A stretch of 64,000 bases of DNA from Flavobacteriales bacterium (GTDB lineage Bacteria > Bacteroidota > Bacteroidia > Flavobacteriales_F > PHOS-HE28), in the NCBI GenBank assembly GCA_016716605.1, contig JADJWA010000001.1, forward strand, positions 620,001-684,000, given 5' to 3'. Below the pieces are notes generated by a model. That model saw nothing but the letters and a program-made list of their open reading frames with translations, did no database searches and was not told where the DNA came from. Of the stretch, positions 18,745 to 28,141 are shown one piece after another (position 1 is the stretch's first letter; every line of letters starts with the position of its first letter). A program made the position numbers and the translations under genes.

Positions 18745-20231
18745 TTAGGCGCATTATGCTGGCAGCGGCGCTAGGCGCCGCTGCCAGCAGCGGCGCGCAG
18801 GCACCGCTGAGCGTTGATACCAATTTCCGCGTGGACCTTCCAGCGCAGAATATCTTTTCGTTGGCCTCCATGCCGAATGGGCAGATCCTCGTTTCTGGGA
18901 ATCTGGAGTTTCCAGGTGAGGCCAATGTGTGGCCGCTTGCGCGCCTCAATCAGGATGGCAGTCGCGATATGGGTTTCCCGTTCACTTACGGCGGCGCCAA
19001 GCTCACTCCCTGGCAAGACCGGTTCTACGTGGCGGGCAGTCAGACCGTGCGGCGCTTGCTGCCCGATGGCACCATCGACAACAGCTTCCAGCACATGAAC
19101 ATGGACCCCTACTTCAATTCCCTCCAAGGCGGCGATTACCATGTCTTCCCCGATGGCCGTGTGCTAATGGGGGGATACCACACGATTGACGCAGAGCACC
19201 TGGGTTTGCAGGGCGCGTACAACCTGGTGTGGTTCTTCGACAACGGCCGTCTGGACACCACCCGTGTTCATCGCACGGGCAACGGCACGGTGTGGAGGAT
19301 CAAGGAATACCCCGCAGGCACGGCCGGTGGCTTGGGCGGCAAGTTCCTCGTGCATCAGTGGGGCACCGAATACGAAGGCCAGCCCGTGGGCAAGGTGATC
19401 CGCGTGAATGCCGATGGGTCTTTTGATGAGAGCTTCAATGCACCGATACCGTGGGGCTATGTCTGGGCCATGGAACCGCTGCCCGATGGACGTGCCTACC
19501 TCGGAGGCACCTTCAGATTAGAGAATCAGACCGACACGATCCAGTTGATCCGCGTGATGCCCGATGGCAGCCTAGATCCGTCATTCAACAACGAGCTTGA
19601 TATGCTCATGGGCGAGCAATTCACCTTCTTGGATGCGGGAGTATCCTGCGTTCTTCCCATGGGCGAAGGCCTACTGGCGGTCACCGGGCTTTTCTCTGAA
19701 GTTGAAGGGAACGAGCACAATGGTATTTGCATGCTTGACACGTCAGGCAACGTTGTGCCTTATTATTTCTCAGGCGGCGGTTGCGGCAGTTATGAATACC
19801 AACTGGGTCAAATGGTCCAGACATACGGCTCAATCGATGGCATTGCTCGCGCCCCCAGCGGCGATTACTACATCTGGGGCGCGTATCACGGCTACAGCGA
19901 CGGCACCACCAACGATACACTGCAGCGCATGGTTTCGCGGCTGCATGGGGGAGAGATCGGATTGGGCATTTCACAACCACAGGCCCAAGTACAGCCCATG
20001 ATGGTGTACCCGAACCCGGCGAGCAACGCCATCACCGTTGAACTTGAACGAGTGCCCGGCGCGGCTACGCTTGTTGTGCGCGATGCGCTTGGCCGTAAAG
20101 CCATGGTGCAACGTGTGAACGGATACATCAATACCCTGTCCTTGCATGGTCTCGGCGAAGGCGTGTACATCCTTGAACTGCTCGATCAAGGAGAACGCAT
20201 CGGTACGCATCGGTTGGTTGTGCACAAGTAA
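18741..20231 (+). CDS. Delta-60 repeat (DUF5122) beta-propeller protein with T9SS sorting domain, copy B
   Basis: This 496-residue protein has the signal peptide MIRRIMLAAALGAAASSGAQ. It shares blade sequences with copy A nearly word for word (FTYGGAKLTPWQDRFYV, PIPWGYVWAMEPLPDGRAYL), with clusters of difference around residues 285-360. A T9SS type A domain (VYPNPASNAITVELE) ends the protein. Its start overlaps the stop of the decayed metzincin remnant as ATGA, mirroring the copy A junction. Probable secreted propeller; the ligand is unknown. Confidence 0.87.
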   Translation: MIRRIMLAAALGAAASSGAQAPLSVDTNFRVDLPAQNIFSLASMPNGQILVSGNLEFPGEANVWPLARLNQDGSRDMGFPFTYGGAKLTPWQDRFYVAGSQTVRRLLPDGTIDNSFQHMNMDPYFNSLQGGDYHVFPDGRVLMGGYHTIDAEHLGLQGAYNLVWFFDNGRLDTTRVHRTGNGTVWRIKEYPAGTAGGLGGKFLVHQWGTEYEGQPVGKVIRVNADGSFDESFNAPIPWGYVWAMEPLPDGRAYLGGTFRLENQTDTIQLIRVMPDGSLDPSFNNELDMLMGEQFTFLDAGVSCVLPMGEGLLAVTGLFSEVEGNEHNGICMLDTSGNVVPYYFSGGGCGSYEYQLGQMVQTYGSIDGIARAPSGDYYIWGAYHGYSDGTTNDTLQRMVSRLHGGEIGLGISQPQAQVQPMMVYPNPASNAITVELERVPGAATLVVRDALGRKAMVQRVNGYINTLSLHGLGEGVYILELLDQGERIGTHRLVVHK

Positions 20232-20261
20232 AGCCTCCCGGCCCCAATCCGCCTTTGCCCC

Positions 20262-21098
20262 ATGCCTTTCACCCGAGACCTCGGCAACGGCTTCAACGGC
20301 TTCTTCAGCGCCTTCCGCTTCACCCTGCGCAATGGCATGGGCTGGATGTTCCTGGTGCCGATCGTGCTGTGGGTGGCGCTCTTCTATGGGTTCTTCCATG
20401 CCATGGAAGGCATGGTGGAGGCCGCCAGCGCGCAACTGGCCGTGTGGCTGGAGCTGCCCGTGGCTCAGGCCAGCGCCGATGACTGGTGGGAGAGCTTGAA
20501 GGCCGCCGTGAACGGTGCGCGGGAGACGATCGTGCGGTGGATCCTCCGCCTGGCCATCGGCTACCTGCTGTTCGTGGCCAACAAGTACATCGTGCTGGTG
20601 CTGCTCTCGCCGTTGCTGGCTTATGCGAGCGAGCTGGCAGAAGAGAAGCTCACGGGCCGGCAATTCCCGTTCAGTTGGCGGCAGTTGATGAAGGATGCCC
20701 TGCGCGGCGCACTGGTGGCCATGCGCAACGGCGTGCTCGAGCTGGCGATCACCATCGTCATCTGGATCGCTTCTTTCTTCCTGCCGCTCATCACCCCCAT
20801 CAGCTTCATCCTGCTCTTCCTGGTGTCGTCGTACTTCTATGGCTTCAGCATGTTCGATTACGTGTTCGAGCGGCGGCGCATGCGCATCGGTGAAAGCACG
20901 CGCGCAGTGAACAGCCAGCTGGGCGCGGTGCTGGCCAACGGGATGTGCTTCAGCCTGCTGATGAAGATCCCGCTCATTGGCCTGATGCTCGCGCCGGTGA
21001 TGGCCAGCGTGGGCGCTTCGATCACGGTTGTTGATCGGGAAAAGCAGGCGCTGATGCGGAATCCTCCATCAGGGCAAGGGTATCCACCGCAGCGCTGA
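20262..21098 (+). CDS. EI24/CysZ-like integral membrane protein
   Basis: This 278-residue protein has about five or six hydrophobic segments: around residues 25-45, 95-120, 155-190 and 225-250, with the pair FLVPIVLWVALFYGFF and SFFLPLITPISFILLFLV most evident. The layout and the sequences LLSPLLAYASELAEEKLTG and FYGFSMFDYVFERRRM fit the EI24 family (Pfam PF07264), which includes the sulfate permease CysZ. The substrate is not established. Its last 77 bases overlap the convergent GDYXXLXY gene. Confidence 0.8.
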   Translation: MPFTRDLGNGFNGFFSAFRFTLRNGMGWMFLVPIVLWVALFYGFFHAMEGMVEAASAQLAVWLELPVAQASADDWWESLKAAVNGARETIVRWILRLAIGYLLFVANKYIVLVLLSPLLAYASELAEEKLTGRQFPFSWRQLMKDALRGALVAMRNGVLELAITIVIWIASFFLPLITPISFILLFLVSSYFYGFSMFDYVFERRRMRIGESTRAVNSQLGAVLANGMCFSLLMKIPLIGLMLAPVMASVGASITVVDREKQALMRNPPSGQGYPPQR

Positions 21099-21708
21099 GC
21101 GCGGCGGCGCTCGGTCTCAAAGTCGTGTCTGCGAGCCATTCATGGATGGAGCGTTCATCCACGATCAGGTCCTCGATCACGGCTTCGCCATTGAGCACGC
21201 GCACCAGTACGTAAGCCGGCAGCGGCTGTGACACCTGGCCATCGTTCCATTGCGGCTGCAAGAGCTCCTCGGTCTTCGCGCCGTCCCCTTCCTCCAGGTA
21301 GAAGCGGTCGAAAGGCAGGAACACGCGGTCGATGCGCTGCTCATTCGCCGAGTTGTAGAGAACGCGGATGAACATCTGCCCAGCCGGAGGATGCCCGCTC
21401 AGCGCGCTGATGACCGCGAAGCCGTTGCTGTCCACGCTGAGCAGGCCATACGCCTCTTGCTCATCGAAGGCTGCATAGCCCTGCGGATGGGTCACCGTGG
21501 TATCCGGCGCTTGCCAGGAACCGCGCTCTGCCTCGAACTCCAGCCGCACGTACTCGCCCCGGAAGGGATCGCGCGGATCGATAGGAGCCGTGCGGAACTT
21601 GTAGATCTCACCTTGTTGCAGGATGCGCTCCCGACCCGCGATCATCCACGCAGGCACGGCGAGCTGCGCGAGCGCGATGCCGAGGAAGAGGAGCGGCTTG
21701 CGGTTCAT
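21022..21708 (-). CDS. GDYXXLXY-domain protein
   Basis: This 228-residue protein has an N-terminal hydrophobic anchor (LLFLGIALAQLAVPAWMIA) and the family signature as FRGEYVRLEFE near residue 50, inside a segment DPRDPFRGEY typical of GDYXXLXY proteins. The start overlaps the stop of the upstream DUF2157 gene (ATGA at 21705-21708). This pairing is familiar in Bacteroidota and suggests a functional unit in the membrane, although the function is unknown. The 3' end overlaps the convergent EI24-like gene by 77 bases. Confidence 0.82.
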   Translation of the reverse strand: MNRKPLLFLGIALAQLAVPAWMIAGRERILQQGEIYKFRTAPIDPRDPFRGEYVRLEFEAERGSWQAPDTTVTHPQGYAAFDEQEAYGLLSVDSNGFAVISALSGHPPAGQMFIRVLYNSANEQRIDRVFLPFDRFYLEEGDGAKTEELLQPQWNDGQVSQPLPAYVLVRVLNGEAVIEDLIVDERSIHEWLADTTLRPSAAALSAAVDTLALMEDSASAPAFPDQQP

Positions 21709-23000
21709 GGGCTATGCTTCTGCTTGTCGCGTTGGCGCACCATGCGCAGGTTCATGTACAGGAAGCCGCCGCCGATGGCGATGAAGGCCAATCCGCGCAG
21801 CGCGAAGCTCATGTCCGTATCGAGGAAGCGCAGCAGCACGGTGAGGCCGATGATGGCCAGTCCGAGGTTCATGCGCTTGAGCGAATCGGCTGCGATGCCC
21901 GCGCGCACCGTGACCACGCCCATGGCGAGCAGCGCGGCGTTCACGAGCAACGGCGCCAGCCAAGGTTGCAGCAGGCCAGCGCCATAACAGAGCGCGAAGA
22001 AGCCCAAGGCCTCCGGGTAGGGCCAGCGTTCAAGCGGTCTGCGCCGCATAAGCGACACCGCATACCCGACGATTCCGATGCACGTCAAGACTGCGATCAC
22101 GGTCGCCTCGCTCGCATCCACCATGGACCAATCCCGATCCGCCGAGCGGAATCCCCAGGGCTCGCGATAGCTGAGCACGAAGAAATTGATGAGCACCGCC
22201 GCCCCACCAACGAGCGCCCACGGCCAAGAGCGCAGCTCGCGGCCCGCGTGCAGCCATGGCACCAGCGTGAAGGCCGCGGCCATGCCCAACAGGCCGAATA
22301 CGTGCACGATGCTCCAATCGCGGTAGAACCATTGCGAGATCAAGCCCACGCTCAGTGCTGCGAACAGACTGAGCCACCAGAAGCCGATGCGCTCGCCGCT
22401 GATCCGTGCTTCGCGGAGGTACATGGGCACAGCAGCCAAGAGCAGCAATAGCGAGGACCAAGGCATGGCCATGCGACCAGGGCCATCCCAGTGATAAGCC
22501 GCCGCGTGCCACGTGACCGTGGCGATGTAGCCGAGCGAGACGATCAACGAACCGGGCAGGTAGAGCAGCGGCAGGATCAGCAGCGCGCAGGTGAGCAGGT
22601 AGCCATCGAGCGATCCCTCGATGTGGTAGATCTGGCTGATGAGCGCCACGCACGCGAAGAGCGCGCAGGCGAGGAAGACGGCGCTGCCCTCACGCCATGC
22701 GCGGACATCGGGCTTGGCGCGCAGCGCATGCCAGACCAGCGCCTGCCCGATCAGCACCGGCGCGATCGCGAGCACCGTGCGCACCGGCCGCGAGAAATCG
22801 TCCCAGTTGTGCGCCACGATGAGCATGATGCCAAGCCCCACGAGCAAGCTGCCCAGGATGGCGAACACGAGCAGCATGCGACTGGTGCCCTGTGCAGCAT
22901 CGCTCGCAAAGCGCGTGCGGATGCGTTCGGCCTGCTCAGCGGTGATGAGCCCTTCGCTCACGAGCTGCGGAAGCGCATCGAGGAGCTTGGGCGCGGACAT
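21705..23000 (-). CDS. DUF2157 multi-pass membrane protein
   Basis: This 431-residue protein has a soluble N-terminal segment (LVSEGLITAEQAERIRTRF), followed by many hydrophobic helices up to the C-terminus; about 10-12 can be counted. The N-terminal pattern and ILGSLLVGLGIMLIVAHNWD match DUF2157. It is coupled by a 4-base overlap to the GDYXXLXY gene. Function unknown. Confidence 0.85.
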   Translation of the reverse strand: MSAPKLLDALPQLVSEGLITAEQAERIRTRFASDAAQGTSRMLLVFAILGSLLVGLGIMLIVAHNWDDFSRPVRTVLAIAPVLIGQALVWHALRAKPDVRAWREGSAVFLACALFACVALISQIYHIEGSLDGYLLTCALLILPLLYLPGSLIVSLGYIATVTWHAAAYHWDGPGRMAMPWSSLLLLLAAVPMYLREARISGERIGFWWLSLFAALSVGLISQWFYRDWSIVHVFGLLGMAAAFTLVPWLHAGRELRSWPWALVGGAAVLINFFVLSYREPWGFRSADRDWSMVDASEATVIAVLTCIGIVGYAVSLMRRRPLERWPYPEALGFFALCYGAGLLQPWLAPLLVNAALLAMGVVTVRAGIAADSLKRMNLGLAIIGLTVLLRFLDTDMSFALRGLAFIAIGGGFLYMNLRMVRQRDKQKHSP

Positions 23001-23023
23001 GGGGTGAAAGTAGCTGAACGCAA

Positions 23024-23047
23024 GAGAGGGGGCGCAGGCCCCCTCTC
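23024..23047 (-). terminator. Hairpin downstream of the S46 peptidase gene
   Basis: A perfect 10-bp stem (GAGAGGGGGC / GCCCCCTCTC) with a GCAG loop lies 20 bases after the stop of the S46 gene and before the DUF2157 gene on the same strand. It lacks a long T tract, so termination strength is uncertain. Confidence 0.6.
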
Positions 23048-23066
23048 AAAGCGATGTGATCCCGCT

Positions 23067-25307
23067 CTACTTCTTCCCCGCCGGTTTCTTCGCAGGCATA
23101 GGCTTCACCGGCTCCACCGCTGGAGACAGTTCCGCCTTCGGCTCTTCCACGGGCTTGCGCTCCACCAAGGTCATCTCGTTCACCAAGTGGCCGGCGCCAG
23201 CGAGCTTGTCGATGCACCAGAGCACGTAGCGGATATCGACGCTGATGGTGCGCTGCAGCTCGGGCTCGAAGGCGATGTCGCCGCTCATGGCCTCCCAGTT
23301 GCCATCGAAGGCAATGCCGATGAGCTCGGCGTTGCCGTTGATCACCGGGCTGCCGCTGTTGCCGCCGGTGATGTCGTTGTTGCTGATGAAGCAGGTCACC
23401 AGCTCGCCGTTCTCATCGGCGTAGCGGCCGTAGTCCTTCTTCAGCAGCAGCTCCTTCTGGCGCGCGGGCACGATGAACTCATCGTTGGTGGGGTCCTCTT
23501 TCTCCAGGATGCCGCGCGCGGTGGTGGTGTGCTTGTAGAACGCGCCATCCATGGGCACGTAGCTGCCCACTTGGCCGTAGGTGAGGCGCATGGTGCTGTT
23601 GGCGTTCGGGTACCAGCTCTTGTTCGGCTCCATCTCGCGCATGGCGGCCACCATCAGGCGGTAACCCTTCTCGATGTCGGTTTCGGTGGATGCCATCGCC
23701 GGGCCGATGATGTTGCGCCAATGGTTCAGGCAGCTCTCGCTGGCCTGCCATCCGAGGTCCTTCTGCATGGCTTTCAGCGAGGGCTTGGCCAGGAAGGCCT
23801 CCAGGCGCGCCTGGTCGGCCAGGAAGCTGGTGGCGAAGACGGACTTGGCCCAGGACTCGCTGTTGCCCTTGAACTTCTTGTTGATGCTCGCCATCACGCT
23901 CGGCTGCAGGTCCTGCTCCACATCGTTGCGGATCAGGTTGAACATGGCGGCTGTGATCTTCTCGTCGGTGGGGGCGTTGTAGTCCTTCCAGTGATCAGCG
24001 GTCATGGCCTGCACCTGAGCCACGGCGGCGGCCACCTTGGCGGCGTCCTTGGGGTCTGTTTCGAGCTGCGCCTTCAAGCCTTGCAGGCGGAAGCCCAAGG
24101 TGATCAGCTCACAGCCGAAAGCGGCCTCCTGCATGTAGGTGCTGGCCTTCTCGAATTTGGCGCGGTCACTGTACCCGCGCTCGAGCAGGGCGATGATCTC
24201 GCCGTACTTCGCTTTCCGCTTCGGGTCCGCGCTCACCCAGGCCATGAGCGATTCTTCCTGTGCCTTCTTCTTATCGTACACGCGCAGGCGCTTCAAGCCG
24301 CGCTGCTGGCCTATGAAGTACTTCCAGTAGTTGCTCACCTGCGCATACTTGCTGGCGTACTGGATCCGCACGGCATCGCTGGCGTCCATGTCCTGCTTCA
24401 TGCGCTCGAGCTTCTGGCCGCGGATCTTCACGCGGCTCGGCTGCTCGATATCGAGGGCGAGCTTCACCCCGTGGCTGCTGAGGAATCGGTCTGTGCTGCC
24501 GGGGTAGCCCATCACCATGGCGAAGTCACCCTCCTTCACCCCGGCGATGCTCACGGGGAAGTGCCACTTGGGCTTGAAGGGGATGTTGGCCTCATTGAAC
24601 TCGGCGGGCTCTCCATCGGGACCGGTGTACACGCGGAACATGCTGAAATCGCCCGTATGGCGCGGCCACATCCAGTTGTCGGTATCGCCGCCGAATTTGC
24701 CGATGGCGCTGGGGGGGGTGCCCACCAGGCGCACATCGCGGTAGGTCTTGTACACGAAGAGGTAGAACTCATTGCCCTCGAACATGACCTTGAAATCGGC
24801 GCTGATGCCATTCTCCTTGCCCACGGCTGCCTTGAGCTTGCCGGCAACGGCCTGGATCGCCTCGCCGCGCTGCTCTTCCGTCATGCCGTCGTTCAGCTCG
24901 GCCTGCACTTCGGCCGTCACGTCGTCGATGCGCTGCAGGAAGCTCACGCTGAAGCCCGCGGGCAGCTCGTCCTTACGGCTCATGGCCCAGAAGCCATCGG
25001 TGAGGTAGTCGTGCTCCACGCTGCTGAGGCCCTGCACGGCGTCGTAGCCGCAGTGGTGATTGGTGAGGAAGAGGCCCTCGGCGCTCACCATCTCGCCGCT
25101 GCAGAAGCCACGGCCCAGGCGCACCACGGCATCCTTCACACCGCTGCGGTTGATGTCGTAGATGTCCTCGGCTGTGAGCTTGAAGCCGAGCTTCTGCATC
25201 TCGGCCTCGTTGATCTGCTTGAGCTTGGTGAGGAGCCACATGCCCTCATGGGCGTGGGTGGCGATCGCCACCAGCGCGGCGACCAGGAGTGAAAGGAACT
25301 TCTTCAT
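23067..25307 (-). CDS. S46-family dipeptidyl peptidase, DPP7-like
   Basis: This 746-residue protein has the signal peptide MKKFLSLLVAALVAIATHAH. The chymotrypsin-fold catalytic residues can be placed: His85 in TNHHCGYDA and Ser651 in GGNSGSPV. The residue 18 after the serine is Gly669 (AFDGNWEA). In S46 enzymes a Gly here goes with DPP7-type preference for hydrophobic P1 residues, whereas Arg marks DPP11 (Asp/Glu preference). The last 30 residues are a Lys/Pro/Glu-rich tail. It is probably periplasmic, releasing dipeptides from oligopeptides made by extracellular proteases. Confidence 0.92.
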   Translation of the reverse strand: MKKFLSLLVAALVAIATHAHEGMWLLTKLKQINEAEMQKLGFKLTAEDIYDINRSGVKDAVVRLGRGFCSGEMVSAEGLFLTNHHCGYDAVQGLSSVEHDYLTDGFWAMSRKDELPAGFSVSFLQRIDDVTAEVQAELNDGMTEEQRGEAIQAVAGKLKAAVGKENGISADFKVMFEGNEFYLFVYKTYRDVRLVGTPPSAIGKFGGDTDNWMWPRHTGDFSMFRVYTGPDGEPAEFNEANIPFKPKWHFPVSIAGVKEGDFAMVMGYPGSTDRFLSSHGVKLALDIEQPSRVKIRGQKLERMKQDMDASDAVRIQYASKYAQVSNYWKYFIGQQRGLKRLRVYDKKKAQEESLMAWVSADPKRKAKYGEIIALLERGYSDRAKFEKASTYMQEAAFGCELITLGFRLQGLKAQLETDPKDAAKVAAAVAQVQAMTADHWKDYNAPTDEKITAAMFNLIRNDVEQDLQPSVMASINKKFKGNSESWAKSVFATSFLADQARLEAFLAKPSLKAMQKDLGWQASESCLNHWRNIIGPAMASTETDIEKGYRLMVAAMREMEPNKSWYPNANSTMRLTYGQVGSYVPMDGAFYKHTTTARGILEKEDPTNDEFIVPARQKELLLKKDYGRYADENGELVTCFISNNDITGGNSGSPVINGNAELIGIAFDGNWEAMSGDIAFEPELQRTISVDIRYVLWCIDKLAGAGHLVNEMTLVERKPVEEPKAELSPAVEPVKPMPAKKPAGKK

Positions 25308-25427
25308 TGGTGAGGGGTTGGTCTTTGGCCCTCCACAGGTTGGGCCTGCTGAGGGGCGCCAAATGTAGCCGGGCAGCCCATCCGTGACGGACCGTTCAGG
25401 GACGAACGGAAGGGGCCGTGATGGCGG

Positions 25428-25958
25428 CTACGGCTCCGCCAACACCGGTGCCCAGGGCATGGGCAGCAGCATGGCCTCAATCTCGGCCACAAGCTTCTTG
25501 AAGGCTGGGGGCACGCCTACGCGGGCCAGCACGCGTTTGTCCTTGCCATCGGCGATGATCCGCAGGTAGGTGCTGGGGATGTCGGTCACTTCGGCGTCGT
25601 ACTTATCGTCCATGGCGAAGAAGCCCAGCTCCTCGGCCTTATTCACGATGGTGAAGAGCGAATCGACCCCCGCGCGCGCGCTGTGAGGGCCCATCTTCTC
25701 CATGTTGCCACGGCCGTCGTAAAGGGCGTAGCCGCTGCGGTAAAGGTCGATCCGGAAGGCCTTGCACTGACCGAAGCAAGGGGTGCGCTCGAGGTAGAGG
25801 AAGAGCGAATCGCCCTTGCCCGGCCCGCCCAGTTGCGGGGCATTGGATGGAGCCTCCTCCGCGATGGGCTCTGGGGCAGGCTTCGATTCAACGGATTGGC
25901 GGTTGGAGCCGCAGGCTAGCATGATCGCTGCGATGGCGGGGGTCAACAGGTGCTTCAT
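25428..25958 (-). CDS. DUF6438 lipoprotein
   Basis: The start is the ATG at 25958, which gives a lipoprotein signal (MKHLLTPAIAAIMLAC|GSN); the open frame upstream does not look coding. After a Pro/Glu-rich linker comes the DUF6438 pattern (ERTPCFGQCKAFRIDLYRSG) with its paired cysteines. The protein is 176 residues, likely attached to the cell envelope, with unknown function. Confidence 0.82.
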   Translation of the reverse strand: MKHLLTPAIAAIMLACGSNRQSVESKPAPEPIAEEAPSNAPQLGGPGKGDSLFLYLERTPCFGQCKAFRIDLYRSGYALYDGRGNMEKMGPHSARAGVDSLFTIVNKAEELGFFAMDDKYDAEVTDIPSTYLRIIADGKDKRVLARVGVPPAFKKLVAEIEAMLLPMPWAPVLAEP

Positions 25959-26114
25959 GGTCGGGTGCTTATCGAAAGGCGTGCCTGAACGAAGGGGCGC
26001 TTGACTGCAGGTGCGGATCCTGGATGGGCCCGAAGATCGACTCAAGGAGCATTCGGAAGCATCCGGCGTTTCAACCCTCAATCCCCATGCGGGCAACCGT
26101 CCACCTTGCCACCT

Positions 26115-28031
26115 CTACTTCCGCCGCTGCTGCTGCTGTTGTTTCTGCAGGTCCTCCAGGCGCTGCTGCCACTTGCTCTTCTTCTTCGGCGTGCGCATGT
26201 TCAGCTCCAGCTGCGCGCGGATCTTCCCTTCATCCACGAACCAGCTCTTGAGCACGGTCATCTGCGCGATGCTGATCAGGTTGGCCAGCAGGTAGTAGTA
26301 GCTGAGGCCCGCGCTGAAGTTGTTCAGGAAGAACAGCATCATGATCGGGAAGAGGTAGATCATCAGCTTCATGCCCGGCATGTTCTGCTGGCTGGGCATC
26401 TGCTTCTGGTTGATCACCGAGTACACGATGGTGCTGGCTGCCATGAGCAGCGTGAAGAGGCTGATGTGGTTGCCGTAACTGTCGCTGAGCAGGGGGATGT
26501 ACTGGCTCCACTCGAAGATGCTATCGTAGCTGCTGAGGTCGTCGGCCCAGAGGAATTTCTCCTGTCGCAGCTCGATGCTGGCGGGGAAGAACCGGAACAT
26601 GGCGTAGAGCACGGGCAGCTGGATCAGCATGGGCACGCAGCCGCTGGCCGGGTTCACGCCAGCCTTCCGGTAGAGGTCCATGGTGGCGCTCTGCTTCTTC
26701 ATCGCGTCGCCGTCCTTGTGCTTCTCGTTGATGGCATCCATTTCCGGCTTCAGCACGCGCATCTTGGCGCTCGCCACCAGGTTCTTGTAGGTGAGCGGCA
26801 TCAGAAGGAGCTTGATCACGATGGTGAGCACCAGGATGATGATGCCGTAATTCCAGCCCCAGCCGTCGAGCCAGTTGAAGATGGGGATCACCAGCCATTG
26901 GTTCATCCAGCCGAAGATGCCCCAGCCCAGGTCGATGATCTTTTGGAAGTCGGCGATCTCCGTGCGGCGCAGGGTGCCGAAATGGTTGGGGCCGAGGTAA
27001 TAGCGCATGGACACGGCCGGATCGGCGTCCTTGCCTTTCTCGAAGAACAGGGTGGCTGCGTAGTGCTTGGTGTGGGCGGCCCTGGACTCATTGCCGGAGG
27101 GCGCGTGCGACTCGATGGGCCGAACGGCTATGCGGCTGCCATTGCTGCTGAAGCCGTCATCACTGACCATGGCCACGGTGAAGAAGTCCTGCTTGAAGGC
27201 CACCCAGTTGGTGCGACCGATGAGCTTCTCCTCCTCGGCCTTGGTCTCGCCGATGTAGTCGCGGTCGTCGGTGAAGTACTTGTAGTAGATGCCGCACTTC
27301 TGCGCTTCGGAGGGCTGGTGCTTCTCATTGCTGCGGCCGGCGATCTCCCAGTTGAACTGGAAGAACGCGGGATCCACCAGGTCGCGCATCCCCTCGAAGG
27401 CCAAGTCAGTGTGGAGGAAGTACGATGCGCTGTCGAGCCGGTAGGTGATGCGCAGCTCCTTGCCCGCACTCGATGTGGGGGCGATGAACCGCACCGCATC
27501 CTCATCGATCTTCTCCACCCTGAAGTAGAGGTCCTCTGTGCTGATGTCCCCTTGATCGGCGCGGAAGGTGAAGGCGTACCGGCCGGAATCCGGATCGGCC
27601 AGCAGCAGCGGGGACTGCGCGTAGGTCCTGTACTCCTTCAGCACCATCACGGTGGGGCGCGCGCCTTTGGTGCTGAAGCTGACCTGCAGGCGGTCGTTGG
27701 CGATGGCGACCTCCTCTGCAACGCCCTCGCTGGCCGGCGCGAACAGGCCGAAGCGCTTGCTCAGGCCCGCGTGGCGCAGGCTGTCCACGAGAGCGCGATC
27801 CTCAGGCGAGATCGCGGTGTCGATCGGCGACGAAGCCGCGATCGCATTGACGGAATCGGCCTTGAGCGATTCATCAGCGATGCGCGCGTGCTTCTCCGCC
27901 TCTACGGTGGCCAGGCTATCGGCCCGGCGCTGCAAGGCCGCTCGCTCCTCCTCGGTGGGCATGGTCCACAGGGTGTAGCCGAAGAGGATGGCGACGATGA
28001 GGATGATGCCGATGACGGAATTGCGGTCCAT
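26115..28031 (-). CDS. yidC: Membrane protein insertase YidC
   Basis: This 638-residue protein has an N-terminal TM helix (SVIGIILIVAILFGYTLW), a large periplasmic beta-sandwich domain (about residues 60-360) and the conserved Oxa1/YidC core of five helices (about 370-600), including GWGWNYGIIILVLTIVIK and NPASGCVPMLIQLPVLYAM. The C-terminal tail is basic and Gln-rich (LQKQQQQQRRK), as is common for YidC that binds ribosomes. It inserts and folds inner-membrane proteins with or without SecYEG. It lies downstream of sucA-sucB on the same strand, 110 bases after sucB. Confidence 0.96.
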   Translation of the reverse strand: MDRNSVIGIILIVAILFGYTLWTMPTEEERAALQRRADSLATVEAEKHARIADESLKADSVNAIAASSPIDTAISPEDRALVDSLRHAGLSKRFGLFAPASEGVAEEVAIANDRLQVSFSTKGARPTVMVLKEYRTYAQSPLLLADPDSGRYAFTFRADQGDISTEDLYFRVEKIDEDAVRFIAPTSSAGKELRITYRLDSASYFLHTDLAFEGMRDLVDPAFFQFNWEIAGRSNEKHQPSEAQKCGIYYKYFTDDRDYIGETKAEEEKLIGRTNWVAFKQDFFTVAMVSDDGFSSNGSRIAVRPIESHAPSGNESRAAHTKHYAATLFFEKGKDADPAVSMRYYLGPNHFGTLRRTEIADFQKIIDLGWGIFGWMNQWLVIPIFNWLDGWGWNYGIIILVLTIVIKLLLMPLTYKNLVASAKMRVLKPEMDAINEKHKDGDAMKKQSATMDLYRKAGVNPASGCVPMLIQLPVLYAMFRFFPASIELRQEKFLWADDLSSYDSIFEWSQYIPLLSDSYGNHISLFTLLMAASTIVYSVINQKQMPSQQNMPGMKLMIYLFPIMMLFFLNNFSAGLSYYYLLANLISIAQMTVLKSWFVDEGKIRAQLELNMRTPKKKSKWQQRLEDLQKQQQQQRRK

Positions 28032-28141
28032 GCGGGAAGAGGCAGCTAGTGCGAAGGGCGGCGAAGATAGACGGGGGGCGCGGAGCAGGATTGAAGGGCG
28101 GCGGATGCCCGGCGGAGCGATTCACGCCGAGGCTGGACGGC

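Noticed and set aside
22491..25292. A 933-codon open frame on the plus strand opposite the S46 peptidase.
   Set aside because: It is an antisense shadow of the S46 and DUF2157 genes; its His/Leu/Ala/Val-rich composition is typical of antisense frames in GC-rich DNA.
26001..28049. A 682-codon plus-strand open frame opposite yidC.
   Set aside because: It is a shadow of yidC, whose domains are intact on the minus strand.
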